This document shows, one piece after another, positions 29,601 to 38,320 of a DNA stretch of 64,000 nt. The notes below the pieces were generated by a model. That model saw only the letters and a program-made list of their open reading frames with translations. It made no database searches and was not told the DNA's origin. Numbering within the stretch: position 1 is the first letter of the stretch; each line of letters starts with the position of its first letter. Origin of the DNA: DASQZK01 sp963771005 (GTDB taxonomy: Bacteria; Bacteroidota; Bacteroidia; Bacteroidales; GCA-2748055); NCBI GenBank assembly GCA_963771005.1, contig CAVYRO010000002.1, positions 124,001 to 188,000 of the forward strand, read 5' to 3'. A program made the translations under genes and the position numbers.

Positions 29601-29711
29601 CTCGAAGTATTCCCCGAGCTTCTCACGGATATTGTCTGGTCTCTTCCCCGGAAGGGGCAGGAACAGGATCGAAAAGAAATGCATCAGGGCATCGATAAAA
29701 CTCTGACTCAT
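26628..29711 (-). CDS. ABCG-like transporter with N-terminal helical and sandwich domains
   Basis: A 1027-residue protein with ATPase before permease, as in ABCG/White half-transporters. Residues about 1-150 are helical, and about 170-255 look like a small beta-sandwich (FHA-like, uncertain). The ATPase has Walker A GNNGSGKST (299-307), a Q-loop at about 345 and Walker B ILFLDE (425-430). At the place of the LSGGQ signature it reads ITDFQRV (405-411), so the signature is degenerate. About six to seven hydrophobic helices follow, with a large soluble loop before the last one. The cargo is unknown. It converges on the kinase gene across a repeat block. Loss of the signature could mean weak or partner-dependent ATP hydrolysis. 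Confidence 0.85.
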   Translation of the reverse strand: MSQSFIDALMHFFSILFLPLPGKRPDNIREKLGEYFEKAGISYPVEECLKIFNSYTGKYYFELASHAYRHAADTTGIRKTLLHEAGNTAQSNLYLQERLLVILAMLEFNRIYSRADEENIGYIRELSTSLSLSPADFTAACDFIRNKTDPASGDDILISEDQDRADKLEGVWIEEHKPGSVPTAESVFTGRIRGELHFRYFPAHNYLIFRYRGNTGLFLNDKRVWEGFLYTFSKRDEIQFEGLEPLLYDEVEDLFSSPGRPPKINLSGDGVFFRYRSTHFSIKPFSFSEDSGQLIGILGNNGSGKSTILKLISNQLKPGEGKIFINGSDLHENRFRLKSAIAFIPQEDLLFPELTVYENMYYHAQLTLGALSDKEVRNRIWETLERFDLQGISHIPAGLGADHRITDFQRVCLRVALETLRNPYILFLDEPLSGLSYSDSRRFLSMLKEEIYQGKLIFITSPLPTAELFNMFDKVWLIDQDGYMIYAGEPSGSITHFRGTGLLPYYYIQTGTGQVNPEDVIKIVETKRIHSDGTVSEERLVSPGAWYDAWRAAGEENAPAGRQSGKPVPINPSRLPGIEKQFMVYLLRNFRIRFSNMRYVLTTFLGISLTGALIAAAIRMNYGNEYVFAANEYLPLYIFLSVNFAFFGGLLTGAGEIFGERKRVARDYSLNLSYFSFQNSKVAFLMIVSAIQTLLFALAGNIILGINGMLLPYAVTYFSLAVLGNLTILAVSSGVWRIKALYILIPFLILPCLLFSGYLIRIDNSKNTAGTGNIPSITGFIPTRWAYEALMVSQYAENPYNRYFFPDEKKLYQSRYILNEILPSIERKLYDCETFRRNNSPADSLEACLADISGEIRLLGERDEIAPFEKQSLLHASAYDSTMYADIYGYITYVRFLMENTIPELTAKIDMTMQHLADSLVNISVDKFRDRNQNKYVEEFVRGRAGENVSMTEEGFMKKGSPVFIPPESDYGKARFFASRKRFNGQYIPVFRFNLSMIWLLCLVMYIIFLTDAVKYVINFFRMPQEE

Positions 29712-29921
29712 AATTTCCGTTAAATTTTCGAATGATCATCCCCGCTCGGAGGGAAGACGAAATTTAGTAAAATCTCTCTTTATATAAAGTATATTAACGT
29801 TTTTTAATATTTAATTCCGGTCCATCTCTGAAATATCATTTACCGGGCAATATGACTTCAGGACGGGCATGCAGGCTGCGGGTTTTCCATGAATAAGGCG
29901 TGTTATTCCGGAACTTCTTGT

Positions 29922-29929
29922 TATCTTTA
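29922..29929 (+). promoter_or_regulatory. Near-consensus -7 box TATCTTTA
   Basis: One mismatch from TAnnTTTG. It lies between the far-upstream ATG 29889 and ATG 29967 and so favours the latter, or ATG 29940, as the start of the epimerase. Confidence 0.35.
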
Positions 29930-29966
29930 TGTGTTTTCAATGGGAAATCATAAATCAAATTCTGTT

Positions 29967-31002
29967 ATGAATATAGTGAAATCTGTTTTTGGAGTTATGC
30001 CTGAGGGCCGCGACATTAGCCAATATACCCTGGAAAATGACAGGGGTATGGTGGTAAAGATCATCAATTTCGGGGGGATCATTACAGATATTCTGGTTCC
30101 CGGAAAAGACGGCGCGAACCATAACGTGGTCCTGGGTTTCGATAACCTTGAGAGCTACCTCAATACCCACCCTTATTTCGGTGCCATCGTCGGCCGTTTT
30201 GCGAACCGGATTGCAAATGGAAGATTTGAACTCGACGGGAAAGTCTATAATCTCGCTGTGAATAACGGGTCGAATCATCTTCATGGGGGTATCGAAGGTT
30301 TTGACAAGAAATTCTGGTCCGCCAAAAAAGAAAGCACCGGGAGTGAAGTGATACTTAGACTTAACTATCTGTCGCCGCACATGGAGGAAGGGTACCCCGG
30401 AAACCTCAGTGTTGAAATCGATTATGCCCTGAATAACAATAATGAGCTAATCCTCCGGTATAAGGCTGAAACTGACCAGGATACGATAATCAATCTTACC
30501 AACCATACTTATTTTAATCTCAACGGGATTAACTCCGATGTGCTAAAGCATAAACTTATTATGGATTGTGACAATTATACCCCGAGTGATAATAACCAGA
30601 TCCCCACCGGGGAGATCCGCCCCGTGGATGGCACGCCCTTCGATTTCCTTGAAATGAAACCCATCGGCAGGGATTTCGGACTTCTTGACAACGGGTACGA
30701 TCATAACTTCGTGATCAATAAGGAAGTATTCTGAGATGAAATGGTTTGCCCGTGTGGAAGATCCCGTATCGGGCCGGATCATGGAAGTGGGTACCACCCA
30801 GCCAGGTGTTCAGTTCTACACTGCAAATCACCTTAAGGATATAAAAGGAAAGCATGGCATCACCTATCAGCAATACGATGCCTTCTGCCTGGAAACCCAG
30901 CATTATCCCGATTCCCCGAACCATCCGGATTTTCCCTCAACCGTGCTCCGGCCCGGGGAGGAATACCGGCATACCACGATTTATAAATTCGGTATAATAT
31001 AG
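29967..31002 (+). CDS. galM: Aldose 1-epimerase, frameshifted near the 3' end
   Basis: About 345 residues over two frames. It interconverts alpha and beta anomers of galactose or glucose. The first part has HLHGG and the catalytic His in TNHTYFNLNG, then GYDHNFV. The second carries TTQPGVQFY and the catalytic base Glu in CLETQ. The break is at 30729-30735: removing one T in TTCTGAG gives a continuous VFEMKWFARVEDP. The predicted Glu lies after the break, so a real frameshift would kill the enzyme. No signal peptide is seen if the start is 29967. It lies 6 bp ahead of the M1 peptidase. It fits the alpha- and beta-galactosidases in the window. Confidence 0.9.
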
Positions 31003-31008
31003 GCATCC

Positions 31009-32944
31009 ATGAAGGGGTATCTGGTGATATTTTTTGCGGTGGTGGTGACTTGCCAGCTATCCGCACAGAACCGGTTTTCACGGAACGGGGAAGCGACTAT
31101 TGTCAGCGGTTCCGTTTCGCCCGTCTATTCACCCAAAGAATCACTCTACGATGTGAAGTTCTACTTTATCGCTGTTGAAGCAGATGATTCTTCCGCACAG
31201 ATCAGTGGAACGGCAAGGATCCGTTTTCTGTCGCTGGCATCCATTGACACGCTGGTTTTTGAACTTACCCATAGTGAAAGGGTGGATAGTGTTTCTCTCG
31301 ACGGGATAGACCAGGATCATTTCATGCAGGAGGATGAACTTCTGAAAATCATACCCGGGACGCCTATTCCCGCCGGAAGCACGATGGAAGTCATGGTCCG
31401 GTATTCGGGAACGGGCTCCTCTTCGGGTTTTTTCGCCGGATTGTCGAATGCACATGATTATACCTACGACAAGCGCGTAACCTATACCCTTTCAGAGCCC
31501 TATGAAGCAAAAGATTGGTTTCCGGTGAAACAGGATCTCCTCGATAAAGCCGATTCTGTCTGGGTATTTATCACCACCCGTGAAGGTCTGATGGGTGGAT
31601 CGAACGGCCTGCTTACCCGCATTTCCCATCCGGTGCCGGGTAAGATTACCTACGAATGGAAATCCCGGTATCCAACTGATTTTTATCTCATTTCCTTCAC
31701 AGTGGCAGATTATACCGATTACAGCTTCTGCATTCCCGCCACGGTTGCAGGGGATTCCCTACTCATACAGAACTTCATCTATAACAACCCCGGCATTCTT
31801 ACTTCACTGAAGGAAGAAATCGACAAGACGGGTGATTTCATTCAATTTTTTTCGAAATTAGTGGGGCCTTATCCGTTTATGGAGGAAAAATACGGGCATT
31901 GCATGGCCCCCATCGGGGGAGGGATGGAGCACCAGACGATGACCACCCTTCAGAATTTTCATTTTACCCTGGTGTCGCATGAACTCTTTCACCAGTGGTT
32001 CGGTGACCATGTCACCTGTGGTTCCTGGCAGGATATCTGGCTAAATGAAGGTTTTGCCTCGTACGGGGAATACATGGCCCTCTATGAATTCGAAGGCCGG
32101 ACGGAGGCTCTCAAATGGATGTCGGATGCACACGACCGTGCTTTTAGCAGTCCCGGATCATCTGTTCATCTCACGGAAGCCGAAGCAAAAAATCCCAACC
32201 GGATCTTTGATTCTAATATTACCTACAAAAAAGGGGCTTCCATCATTCATATGCTCAGGTATGAGTTGAATGACGACAGTCTTTTTTTCAGGATCCTGAG
32301 AAAATACCAGCAAACTTATGCCTATTCCACAGCCCTGGTTCCCGATTTCATTAAGATCGTGAACGAGCTCAGCGGTAAGGATATGAACTGGTTTTTCGAT
32401 CAATGGTATTACGGTACCGGCTATCCCGTGTTTGAAACCTCCTGGAAGCAGTTTGAAGACAGTCTTGTGATGGATTCCTGGCAGGTCCAGCCCAATGCGG
32501 CAACTGCCCTTTTCAGAACGCATATGGATTATAAGGTCGATATATGAAGACGGTAGTGATTCCGTCTTCCGGGTATGGCATGAAAAAGTCCATGAACATT
32601 TTGTATTTCCCGAAGAAAAAGAGGTATCTGATATCATTGTCGATCCCGATCTGTACATCCTCATGAAATCATCCATATATGAACTCACACCGGCGACAGC
32701 GAATTATGAGATCACCCCGAATCCTTTCACCGGCAAAATTGATCTTCTGTTCAAAAATCCGATGGAGGGCCGGAAAATTTATATCACGAATACCCGCGGA
32801 CAACTGGTTTTCCAGGACTCAGCCGAACCGGAGGATGTGCGGCTTGACCTTTCAGATCTGCAACAGGGGATTTTTCTGCTTATCATTCTAACCCCGGACG
32901 GAAAACGGTACTCATCCAAGATAGTAAAACTCAATCCGAGATAG
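31009..32944 (+). CDS. M1 family metallo-aminopeptidase with T9SS type A tail, frameshifted
   Basis: About 645 residues over two frames. A signal peptide (cleavage near LSAQ) is followed by an N-terminal beta domain. The M1 exopeptidase motif appears as GGGMEH in place of the usual GAMEN. The zinc site is HELFH (His324, Glu325, His328), with Glu347 in WLNEGF after the expected 18-residue gap. The frame breaks at about 32535-32545 (GATATATGAA). The next frame continues with YEDGSDSVFRVW and ends in a Por-secretion type A domain (YEITPNPFTGKI to the C-terminus). So the intact protein would be exported by the type IX system. The catalytic centre lies wholly before the break. The break could be a consensus error in the short TA repeat. 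Confidence 0.88.
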
Positions 32945-33060
32945 GTAAGAGGTACTTTGTAAAGTAAAAAGTAAAAAGTAAAGAGAGAAGAATAGATTGA
33001 AGGTTAGTTAGAAGAAAGAAGAAAGAAGAAAGAAGTAAAAAGTAAAAATTAAAGAGGGAA
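32945..33060. repeat. Purine-rich 7-bp repeat tract (GTAAAAA)
   Basis: Tandem GTAAAAA heptamers around 32963-32981, GAAGAAA units around 33014-33036, and a second GTAAAAA pair around 33037-33050. The reverse complement (TTTTTAC) is repeated at 62157-62189. The tract fills the space between the aminopeptidase and the convergent GH140-like gene. No terminator hairpin is seen. Confidence 0.75.
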
Positions 33061-33155
33061 GAACTAAACTGATGGTTTTTTGATCATTTTTCACCCTTTT
33101 TCTATGAAAAATAAGCAAAAAAGCATCAGAATTTTCAATTCTGCCTGCGGGGTAG

Positions 33156-34581
33156 TCATTTACTTTCAATGAGAAGGACATAATCCCCTTTGCCGGGTGG
33201 CGTAAAAATTTGCGATTTTGTGTTATCGTACTCTCCTGCCGGGGAGAATTTCCCATCCGACGGATCGAACCAACGGCAAACGGATGTTTTACCTGACATC
33301 AGCGTGAGGTCAACGGTGATTCGGCGGGGGTCCGGAAGATAGGCGATGAAGAGGTCTCCTTCAGCCGTGGCCGCGGCAGTTGCATAATCTGTATATCCCC
33401 ATTCTCCATAACCGGCTGTGAGGAAGTGATGCCCAAAATCCGGAACGAGCCGGTACCACTCCAGGCTCCTGAACAGCGCATTTGCATGTGCCATGCTCAC
33501 CGATCCCTGGTTATTAAGTTCAGCTTTCCAGTCGTTTTTTTTACACCATCCGGGAACGGATCCGAAGTGCCAGACCGGGCAGTTCCCAAAAATGTATCCC
33601 ATGCCGCCACACAGCAAAGCCTCGTATGCCTGTGAACGAAGCTGCTGAGGGGTTGAAGAATGCTCGTTTTCATACGACGATTCGATCAGGAAAAAGGGCA
33701 TGCCGGGGAACTGAAGGTATGCTTCACGGTAATGCACATATAGGGTGGAGTCATAGCTGTATACATTGTTTATATCCGGCCAGGTCTGGTCCTTCCACGG
33801 AGTGACACCAAACTATTCCGGGGTTATTATGAGCCGTAAACAGATGAAGAGCGTCGGCTTTCGAGGATACCATTCACCACGGCCAGTGTTTTTTCCTTAC
33901 TTTCAGCGGATCCGTATCTCCGCCGATCAGCCAGACGATATTGCTAAATGACCTGTACCGCGATCCCACATACCTGCCCCAGTTGAGCATATCCTCAGAT
34001 GATGCGGCGCGGGCTTCGTCACACCATCCTTCATCTCCACAGTCATACCCGAGATACAACGGGGCAAGAAGGACTCGATATTCCCGTTTTTGCGCTTCCC
34101 GGATCACAAAATCGGCAAACGCAAAATATTTTTCGTTGGGAGTGGTGAAAACATCGCCGGAGAAGGGTTTATCCCCGTAGTAATTGGCCGGCGCATGGGT
34201 GCTGAATTTATGTTCTATGAGGTTTACCATGAGGACGGAGAATCCCTTTTTCATTCGGTCATCCAGGTAATAGATCACCTCCTCCCGGCTTAGCTGGGCA
34301 ATGAGCGACCAGGCCGCATCTCCTGCCCAAAGAAAGGGCTTTCCGTCCTGTCCTGTAAGATACCGGCTTCCTGCAGGCCCTTTTTTAAGGGGAAATGCGA
34401 CAGTGGCGGAGCTATCGGGGTACTCCGGGGTTAAAACGATACCTGGCGATCCGGAATTTTGAGGCAGGGAGGCTGCTTCAGAACTTCGAATGCAGGCAAT
34501 AAAAGGAAAAGTGAATGCCAGGAGAAAAATGAAATGTTCAGAAAAGGATTTCATTATCCTGGTTTTACCTGTTTTATTCAT
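33156..34581 (-). pseudogene. DUF4038/GH140-like glycoside hydrolase, three frame breaks
   Basis: A lipoprotein-type signal (PFIAC) leads into a DUF4038 barrel of the GH140 (apiosidase-like) kind. The predicted catalytic Asp is in LIGGDTDP and Glu in FFLIESSYENEH. The C-terminal domain ends in YVLLIESK. The reading frame holds in 33874-34581 and 33156-33737, but the 110 bp between contain three single-base breaks: a run of six A (minus strand) near 33887-33892, an extra C near 33855, and an extra T near 33814-33816. Translating through them recovers TLAVVNGILES, DALHLFTAHNN and GVTPWKDQTWPD, so the family sequence is otherwise intact. Either a young pseudogene or a poorly resolved consensus. 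The start could also be 34554. It lies 27 bp after the GH3 gene, same strand. Confidence 0.75.
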
Positions 34582-34608
34582 GGTATCATAAAATACGGCC
34601 GGACAGTC

Positions 34609-37215
34609 TCAGTTCACTTTCACGGTAACATTCTTAAGCAGGGATCCATCTGACGATGGACCAATGCCAAGGACATAGCTGCATTTTTCAGTAAGATACG
34701 TCCCGGTATCTTCATCGTAATAATCCAGGTCACCGGGTTTAAGTTCGAAAGCAACGGTCTTTGTATCGCCGGCTTTTATCATCACCCTTTCAAAGCCTCT
34801 GAGGTCGCGGAGGGGACGAATGATCTTGCTGTCTTTATAAGATACATACAATTGCACTACCTCCTCACCATCGAGGCTTCCGGTATTGGTAACGTCGATT
34901 TCCACCTTTATGGGTTCGTTTGTGTCGTATGTACTTTTAGTGACCACTGGCTCGCCGTATGTGAAAGATGTATAGCTCAGCCCGTATCCGAACGGGAAGA
35001 GCGGTTCTTTCTCAAAATAACGATAAGTACGGCCTTTCATATCATAATCCTCAAAAGGGGGCAGGTCGTCTGCCGATTTGTAAAAAGTAACCGGCAGTCT
35101 TCCGGCAGGGTTATAATCGCCGAAGAGTACGTCGGCAATAGCCGGTCCGGCAGCCTCACCTGCATACCAGGCTTCGACGATTGCAGGGATCTCATCCTTC
35201 TCCCGGGTAACCGAAACTGCACTCCCGTTCAGAAGGACCAGTACCAGCGGTTTCCCGGTGGCGGCGATCGCATGGATAAGATCTTCCTGGAGTTCGGGCA
35301 GACCCAGCATGATCCGGTCACCCCCCTGGAAACCTTTCACGTCGACCTTCATTTCCTCCCCTTCGAGCCTGGGCGACAGTCCCATGAACATGATGACCTG
35401 GTCTGCATTTCGGGCTGCTTCCAGCGCGGCTGCCTGGAGGTTCCTTCCGGGGATGTCCCAGAGCAGGGTGCAGTTGGCATCGCCGTGGAAATCATAAGTT
35501 TTAAGCCGGATCTCATAGGCTTTTCCTTTTTCCAGGTCGACAAAGGAATATCTCTTGCGGTATTCATGGACATTTTTCATGCCTGCGATCAGATCTCCGT
35601 CAAGGTAGAGCTCGCAAGTCTTTGCCTCACAGCCAATAGCATATTTCCCGCTGACAGGAGCCACCAGGTATCCCGTCCATTCAGCCGAAAAATTATCATT
35701 TTCAAGGCTGTCATACTTATCCCGGTCCCACCAGAAATAATCCACTACGGAATCGACCCGGCTGATAACCGGATCGCCCTGGTATTCCTGGTTGCCGTAG
35801 AAACGCGCATTCAGCCCGTGTTGGGCAAGATCTTTCCCGGTATACAGGAAATCCCCGGATACCACATCGAAGAGCGGGATACCATTGGCCAGGCGGCAGC
35901 CGGGGGCATACACCACCTTTGCCGATTTGCCGGCTTTATCCCGGATCCCCTGCAAAGGTGTGACAGGATGCCTCGGGGTGCCGTTATAATTGCCCAGGAG
36001 GGTTTCCACATCATCGGCATTGGGACCGATAACGGCAATACGTTTCAGGTCCTTTTTAAGGGGGAGGGTGTTCTTTTCATTTTTAAGCAGGACGATCGAT
36101 TTCCGTGCAGCTTCAACGGCTTTTTGGTGATTAGCGTCGGAACATACCACGTCATAACTGATTTTTGAATAAGGGACATCGGATTCGGGGTCGAACATTC
36201 CGAGTTTAAGCCTGGCCATCATGAGCCTTTTCACCGACCGGTCGATCTCCTGTTCGGTTATCAGTCCCTGTTCCACAGCACCCTTAAGGTACTGAGAGGT
36301 CTTACCGCAATTCAGGTCGGTACCGTTTATGAAGGCCATGGCCGCTGCTTCCTCACGGGAATTTGCAGCGCCGTGGCCGCCTTCACGGTAGAAATCAGAG
36401 ATTGCACCGCAATCGGATACCACATAACCTGCGAACCCGAATTCATCTCTGAGAATGCTGTTTTCCAGTTCGGAACTTCCGCAGCAGGGTTTGCCTTCGA
36501 AACGGTTGTAAGCACACATTACGGAGTAGACATCACCGTCCATTACCGATTTCCGGAATGCCGGCAGGTAGGTATCGCGAAGATCCCTCATGCTCACTTC
36601 GGCGTTAAAGGAATGACGTAAAGGTTCGGGTCCGCTGTGAACGGCATAATGCTTTGAGGTGGCCACTAATTTAAGATATTTGGGATCGTCGCCCTGGAGG
36701 CCACGGATAAAACGGACAGCCATCTCACCGGTAAGATATGGATCTTCGCCGTAGGTTTCCATTCCCCGGCCCCATCGAGGGTCTCTGAAAATATTGATAT
36801 TTGGCGACCAGAAGGTAAGTCCCTGGTAGATTCCCCTTTTATCCCTGGATACGAAATCGGCATATTTGGCACGTGCTTCATCGGAAATGACGCCTGATAC
36901 TTTGGACATGAGATCGCGGTCCCATGTAGCGGCTAGTCCGATGGCCTGGGGAAAGACGGTGGCTTCACCGGCCCGGGCCACTCCGTGCAGGCATTCGTTC
37001 CACCAGTTGTATTCGGGTATGTGAAGACGTTCGATGGCAGCCGATTCATAATTAAGCTGGCTGATCTTCTCATCGAGGGTCATGAGGGATACCATGTTTT
37101 CCGCCCTTTCGTTGAAAGTAAGTGAAGGATCAAGGAAACGGTATTCGTAGTTTTGTTTGCATGAAAAAAGGGTAAGGCCCATGAGGGCGGCCAGGAGGAG
37201 AAGTCTTGTTTTCAT
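34609..37215 (-). CDS. GH3 beta-glycosidase lipoprotein with PA14 insert
   Basis: An 868-residue enzyme. The lipobox LFSC gives Cys19, so it is membrane anchored. An N-terminal GH3 barrel carries the nucleophile Asp268 in VVSDCGAISDFY. The second sandwich domain is interrupted by a PA14-like carbohydrate-binding insert (about 470-600: FYGNQEY, GYLVAPVSGKYAIG). A C-terminal fibronectin-III-like domain ends with GSLLKNVTVKVN. The N-terminal sequence (YNWWNECLHGVARAG) resembles the beta-xylosidase and beta-glucosidase group of GH3. It should remove terminal beta-xylose, glucose or alpha-arabinofuranose. It heads a two-gene unit with the GH140-like gene. Confidence 0.93.
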   Translation of the reverse strand: MKTRLLLLAALMGLTLFSCKQNYEYRFLDPSLTFNERAENMVSLMTLDEKISQLNYESAAIERLHIPEYNWWNECLHGVARAGEATVFPQAIGLAATWDRDLMSKVSGVISDEARAKYADFVSRDKRGIYQGLTFWSPNINIFRDPRWGRGMETYGEDPYLTGEMAVRFIRGLQGDDPKYLKLVATSKHYAVHSGPEPLRHSFNAEVSMRDLRDTYLPAFRKSVMDGDVYSVMCAYNRFEGKPCCGSSELENSILRDEFGFAGYVVSDCGAISDFYREGGHGAANSREEAAAMAFINGTDLNCGKTSQYLKGAVEQGLITEQEIDRSVKRLMMARLKLGMFDPESDVPYSKISYDVVCSDANHQKAVEAARKSIVLLKNEKNTLPLKKDLKRIAVIGPNADDVETLLGNYNGTPRHPVTPLQGIRDKAGKSAKVVYAPGCRLANGIPLFDVVSGDFLYTGKDLAQHGLNARFYGNQEYQGDPVISRVDSVVDYFWWDRDKYDSLENDNFSAEWTGYLVAPVSGKYAIGCEAKTCELYLDGDLIAGMKNVHEYRKRYSFVDLEKGKAYEIRLKTYDFHGDANCTLLWDIPGRNLQAAALEAARNADQVIMFMGLSPRLEGEEMKVDVKGFQGGDRIMLGLPELQEDLIHAIAATGKPLVLVLLNGSAVSVTREKDEIPAIVEAWYAGEAAGPAIADVLFGDYNPAGRLPVTFYKSADDLPPFEDYDMKGRTYRYFEKEPLFPFGYGLSYTSFTYGEPVVTKSTYDTNEPIKVEIDVTNTGSLDGEEVVQLYVSYKDSKIIRPLRDLRGFERVMIKAGDTKTVAFELKPGDLDYYDEDTGTYLTEKCSYVLGIGPSSDGSLLKNVTVKVN

Positions 37216-37310
37216 AATCGGTTTAGTTGGAATGTTTCCGTAAATATATATATTTCATCCTTTCCGGACCCAATAGTTAGCGTATTTTTTACGGTAACCG
37301 GAAAGATTTC

Positions 37311-38171
37311 TCAATAGACCTCCGGGACGAATGTCTGTTCCGTGATCGGGGGCCTTATATATCCGTTCTCCCTTGTGATATCCGGGAGATGGATAGGTTC
37401 GGTCTCGATGATCCGGTATGGGATCTGTTTCAGGAGATGATGGATACAGTTCAGTCTTGCGCGGCGTTTGTCGTCGGCTTCCACTACCCACCAGGGAGAG
37501 TTTTTGGTATCGGTATGGGTGAACATTTCATCTTTGGCTTTGGAATATTCATCCCAACGGGTGCGCGACATAAGGTCCATGTTGCTGATCTTCCAGTTTT
37601 TTGTCGGATTACCGATCCTTGCCCGGAAGCGGGCTTCCTGTTCTTCCTCGCTGACGGAGAACCAATACTTAATAAGGATGATTCCCGAACGGATGAGCAT
37701 TTGTTCGAAGGAGGGGCAGGAGCGAAGGAATTCCTCGTATTCCTCACTTGTACAGAATCCCATCACCTTTTCGACACCCGCGCGGTTGTACCAGCTCCTG
37801 TCGAAGAGCACCATTTCACCGGCGGCAGGCAGATGTGCCACATACCGCTGGAAGTACCACTGTGTTTTCTCGCGTTCCGTGGGTACGCCAAGGGCTACGA
37901 CCCGGCAGATCCTGGGATTCAGCGTCTGGGTGATCCTCTTGATCACTCCTCCTTTGCCGGCTGCATCGCGTCCTTCGAAAAGCACCACGACCTTCAGTTC
38001 GTTCGCCTTGATCCAGCGCTGCAGGTTTACCAGTTCGATCTGGAGTTTCTTCAGTTCATCTTCGTAAAAAATTTTATCCAGCCTGCCCTTTTTGCGGGAA
38101 GGATGGCCATCTTTGACCGCTCCTCCGTTGATTTGAGCAGGGTGAGATTTTTTATTTTTGGGTTTTGGCAT
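37311..38171 (-). CDS. ppk2: Polyphosphate kinase 2 family protein
   Basis: A 286-residue cytoplasmic kinase. Walker A is EGRDAAGKGG, the lid and Walker B follow as TQWYFQRYVAHLPAAGEMV and FDRSWYNRAGVEKVMGF. It would transfer phosphate between polyphosphate and nucleotides (class I PPK2, mainly NDP to NTP). The start at 38171 (MPKPKNKK) is preferred; the upstream in-frame ATG at 38246 adds 25 residues lacking family similarity. The gene stands alone between GH3 and the PKD giant. Confidence 0.92.
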   Translation of the reverse strand: MPKPKNKKSHPAQINGGAVKDGHPSRKKGRLDKIFYEDELKKLQIELVNLQRWIKANELKVVVLFEGRDAAGKGGVIKRITQTLNPRICRVVALGVPTEREKTQWYFQRYVAHLPAAGEMVLFDRSWYNRAGVEKVMGFCTSEEYEEFLRSCPSFEQMLIRSGIILIKYWFSVSEEEQEARFRARIGNPTKNWKISNMDLMSRTRWDEYSKAKDEMFTHTDTKNSPWWVVEADDKRRARLNCIHHLLKQIPYRIIETEPIHLPDITRENGYIRPPITEQTFVPEVY

Positions 38172-38320
38172 GGGTGACGGTTTGGAATAACTAAAGTAGG
38201 GGATCCGGGGGTAAAAGTCAAGCGAATAATGATCCCGGCCCAGCATACGGATTTAACAAGATCCGTTGAATTATTTGATCGCCTCGTTTGATGAAGGAAA
38301 AAAGTTTCGTTTAACCCGGC

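Noticed and set aside
34852..36168. A 438-codon plus-strand open frame
   Set aside because: Antisense shadow of the GH3 gene, with no recognisable domain.
37389..38177. A 262-codon plus-strand open frame
   Set aside because: Antisense shadow of PPK2.
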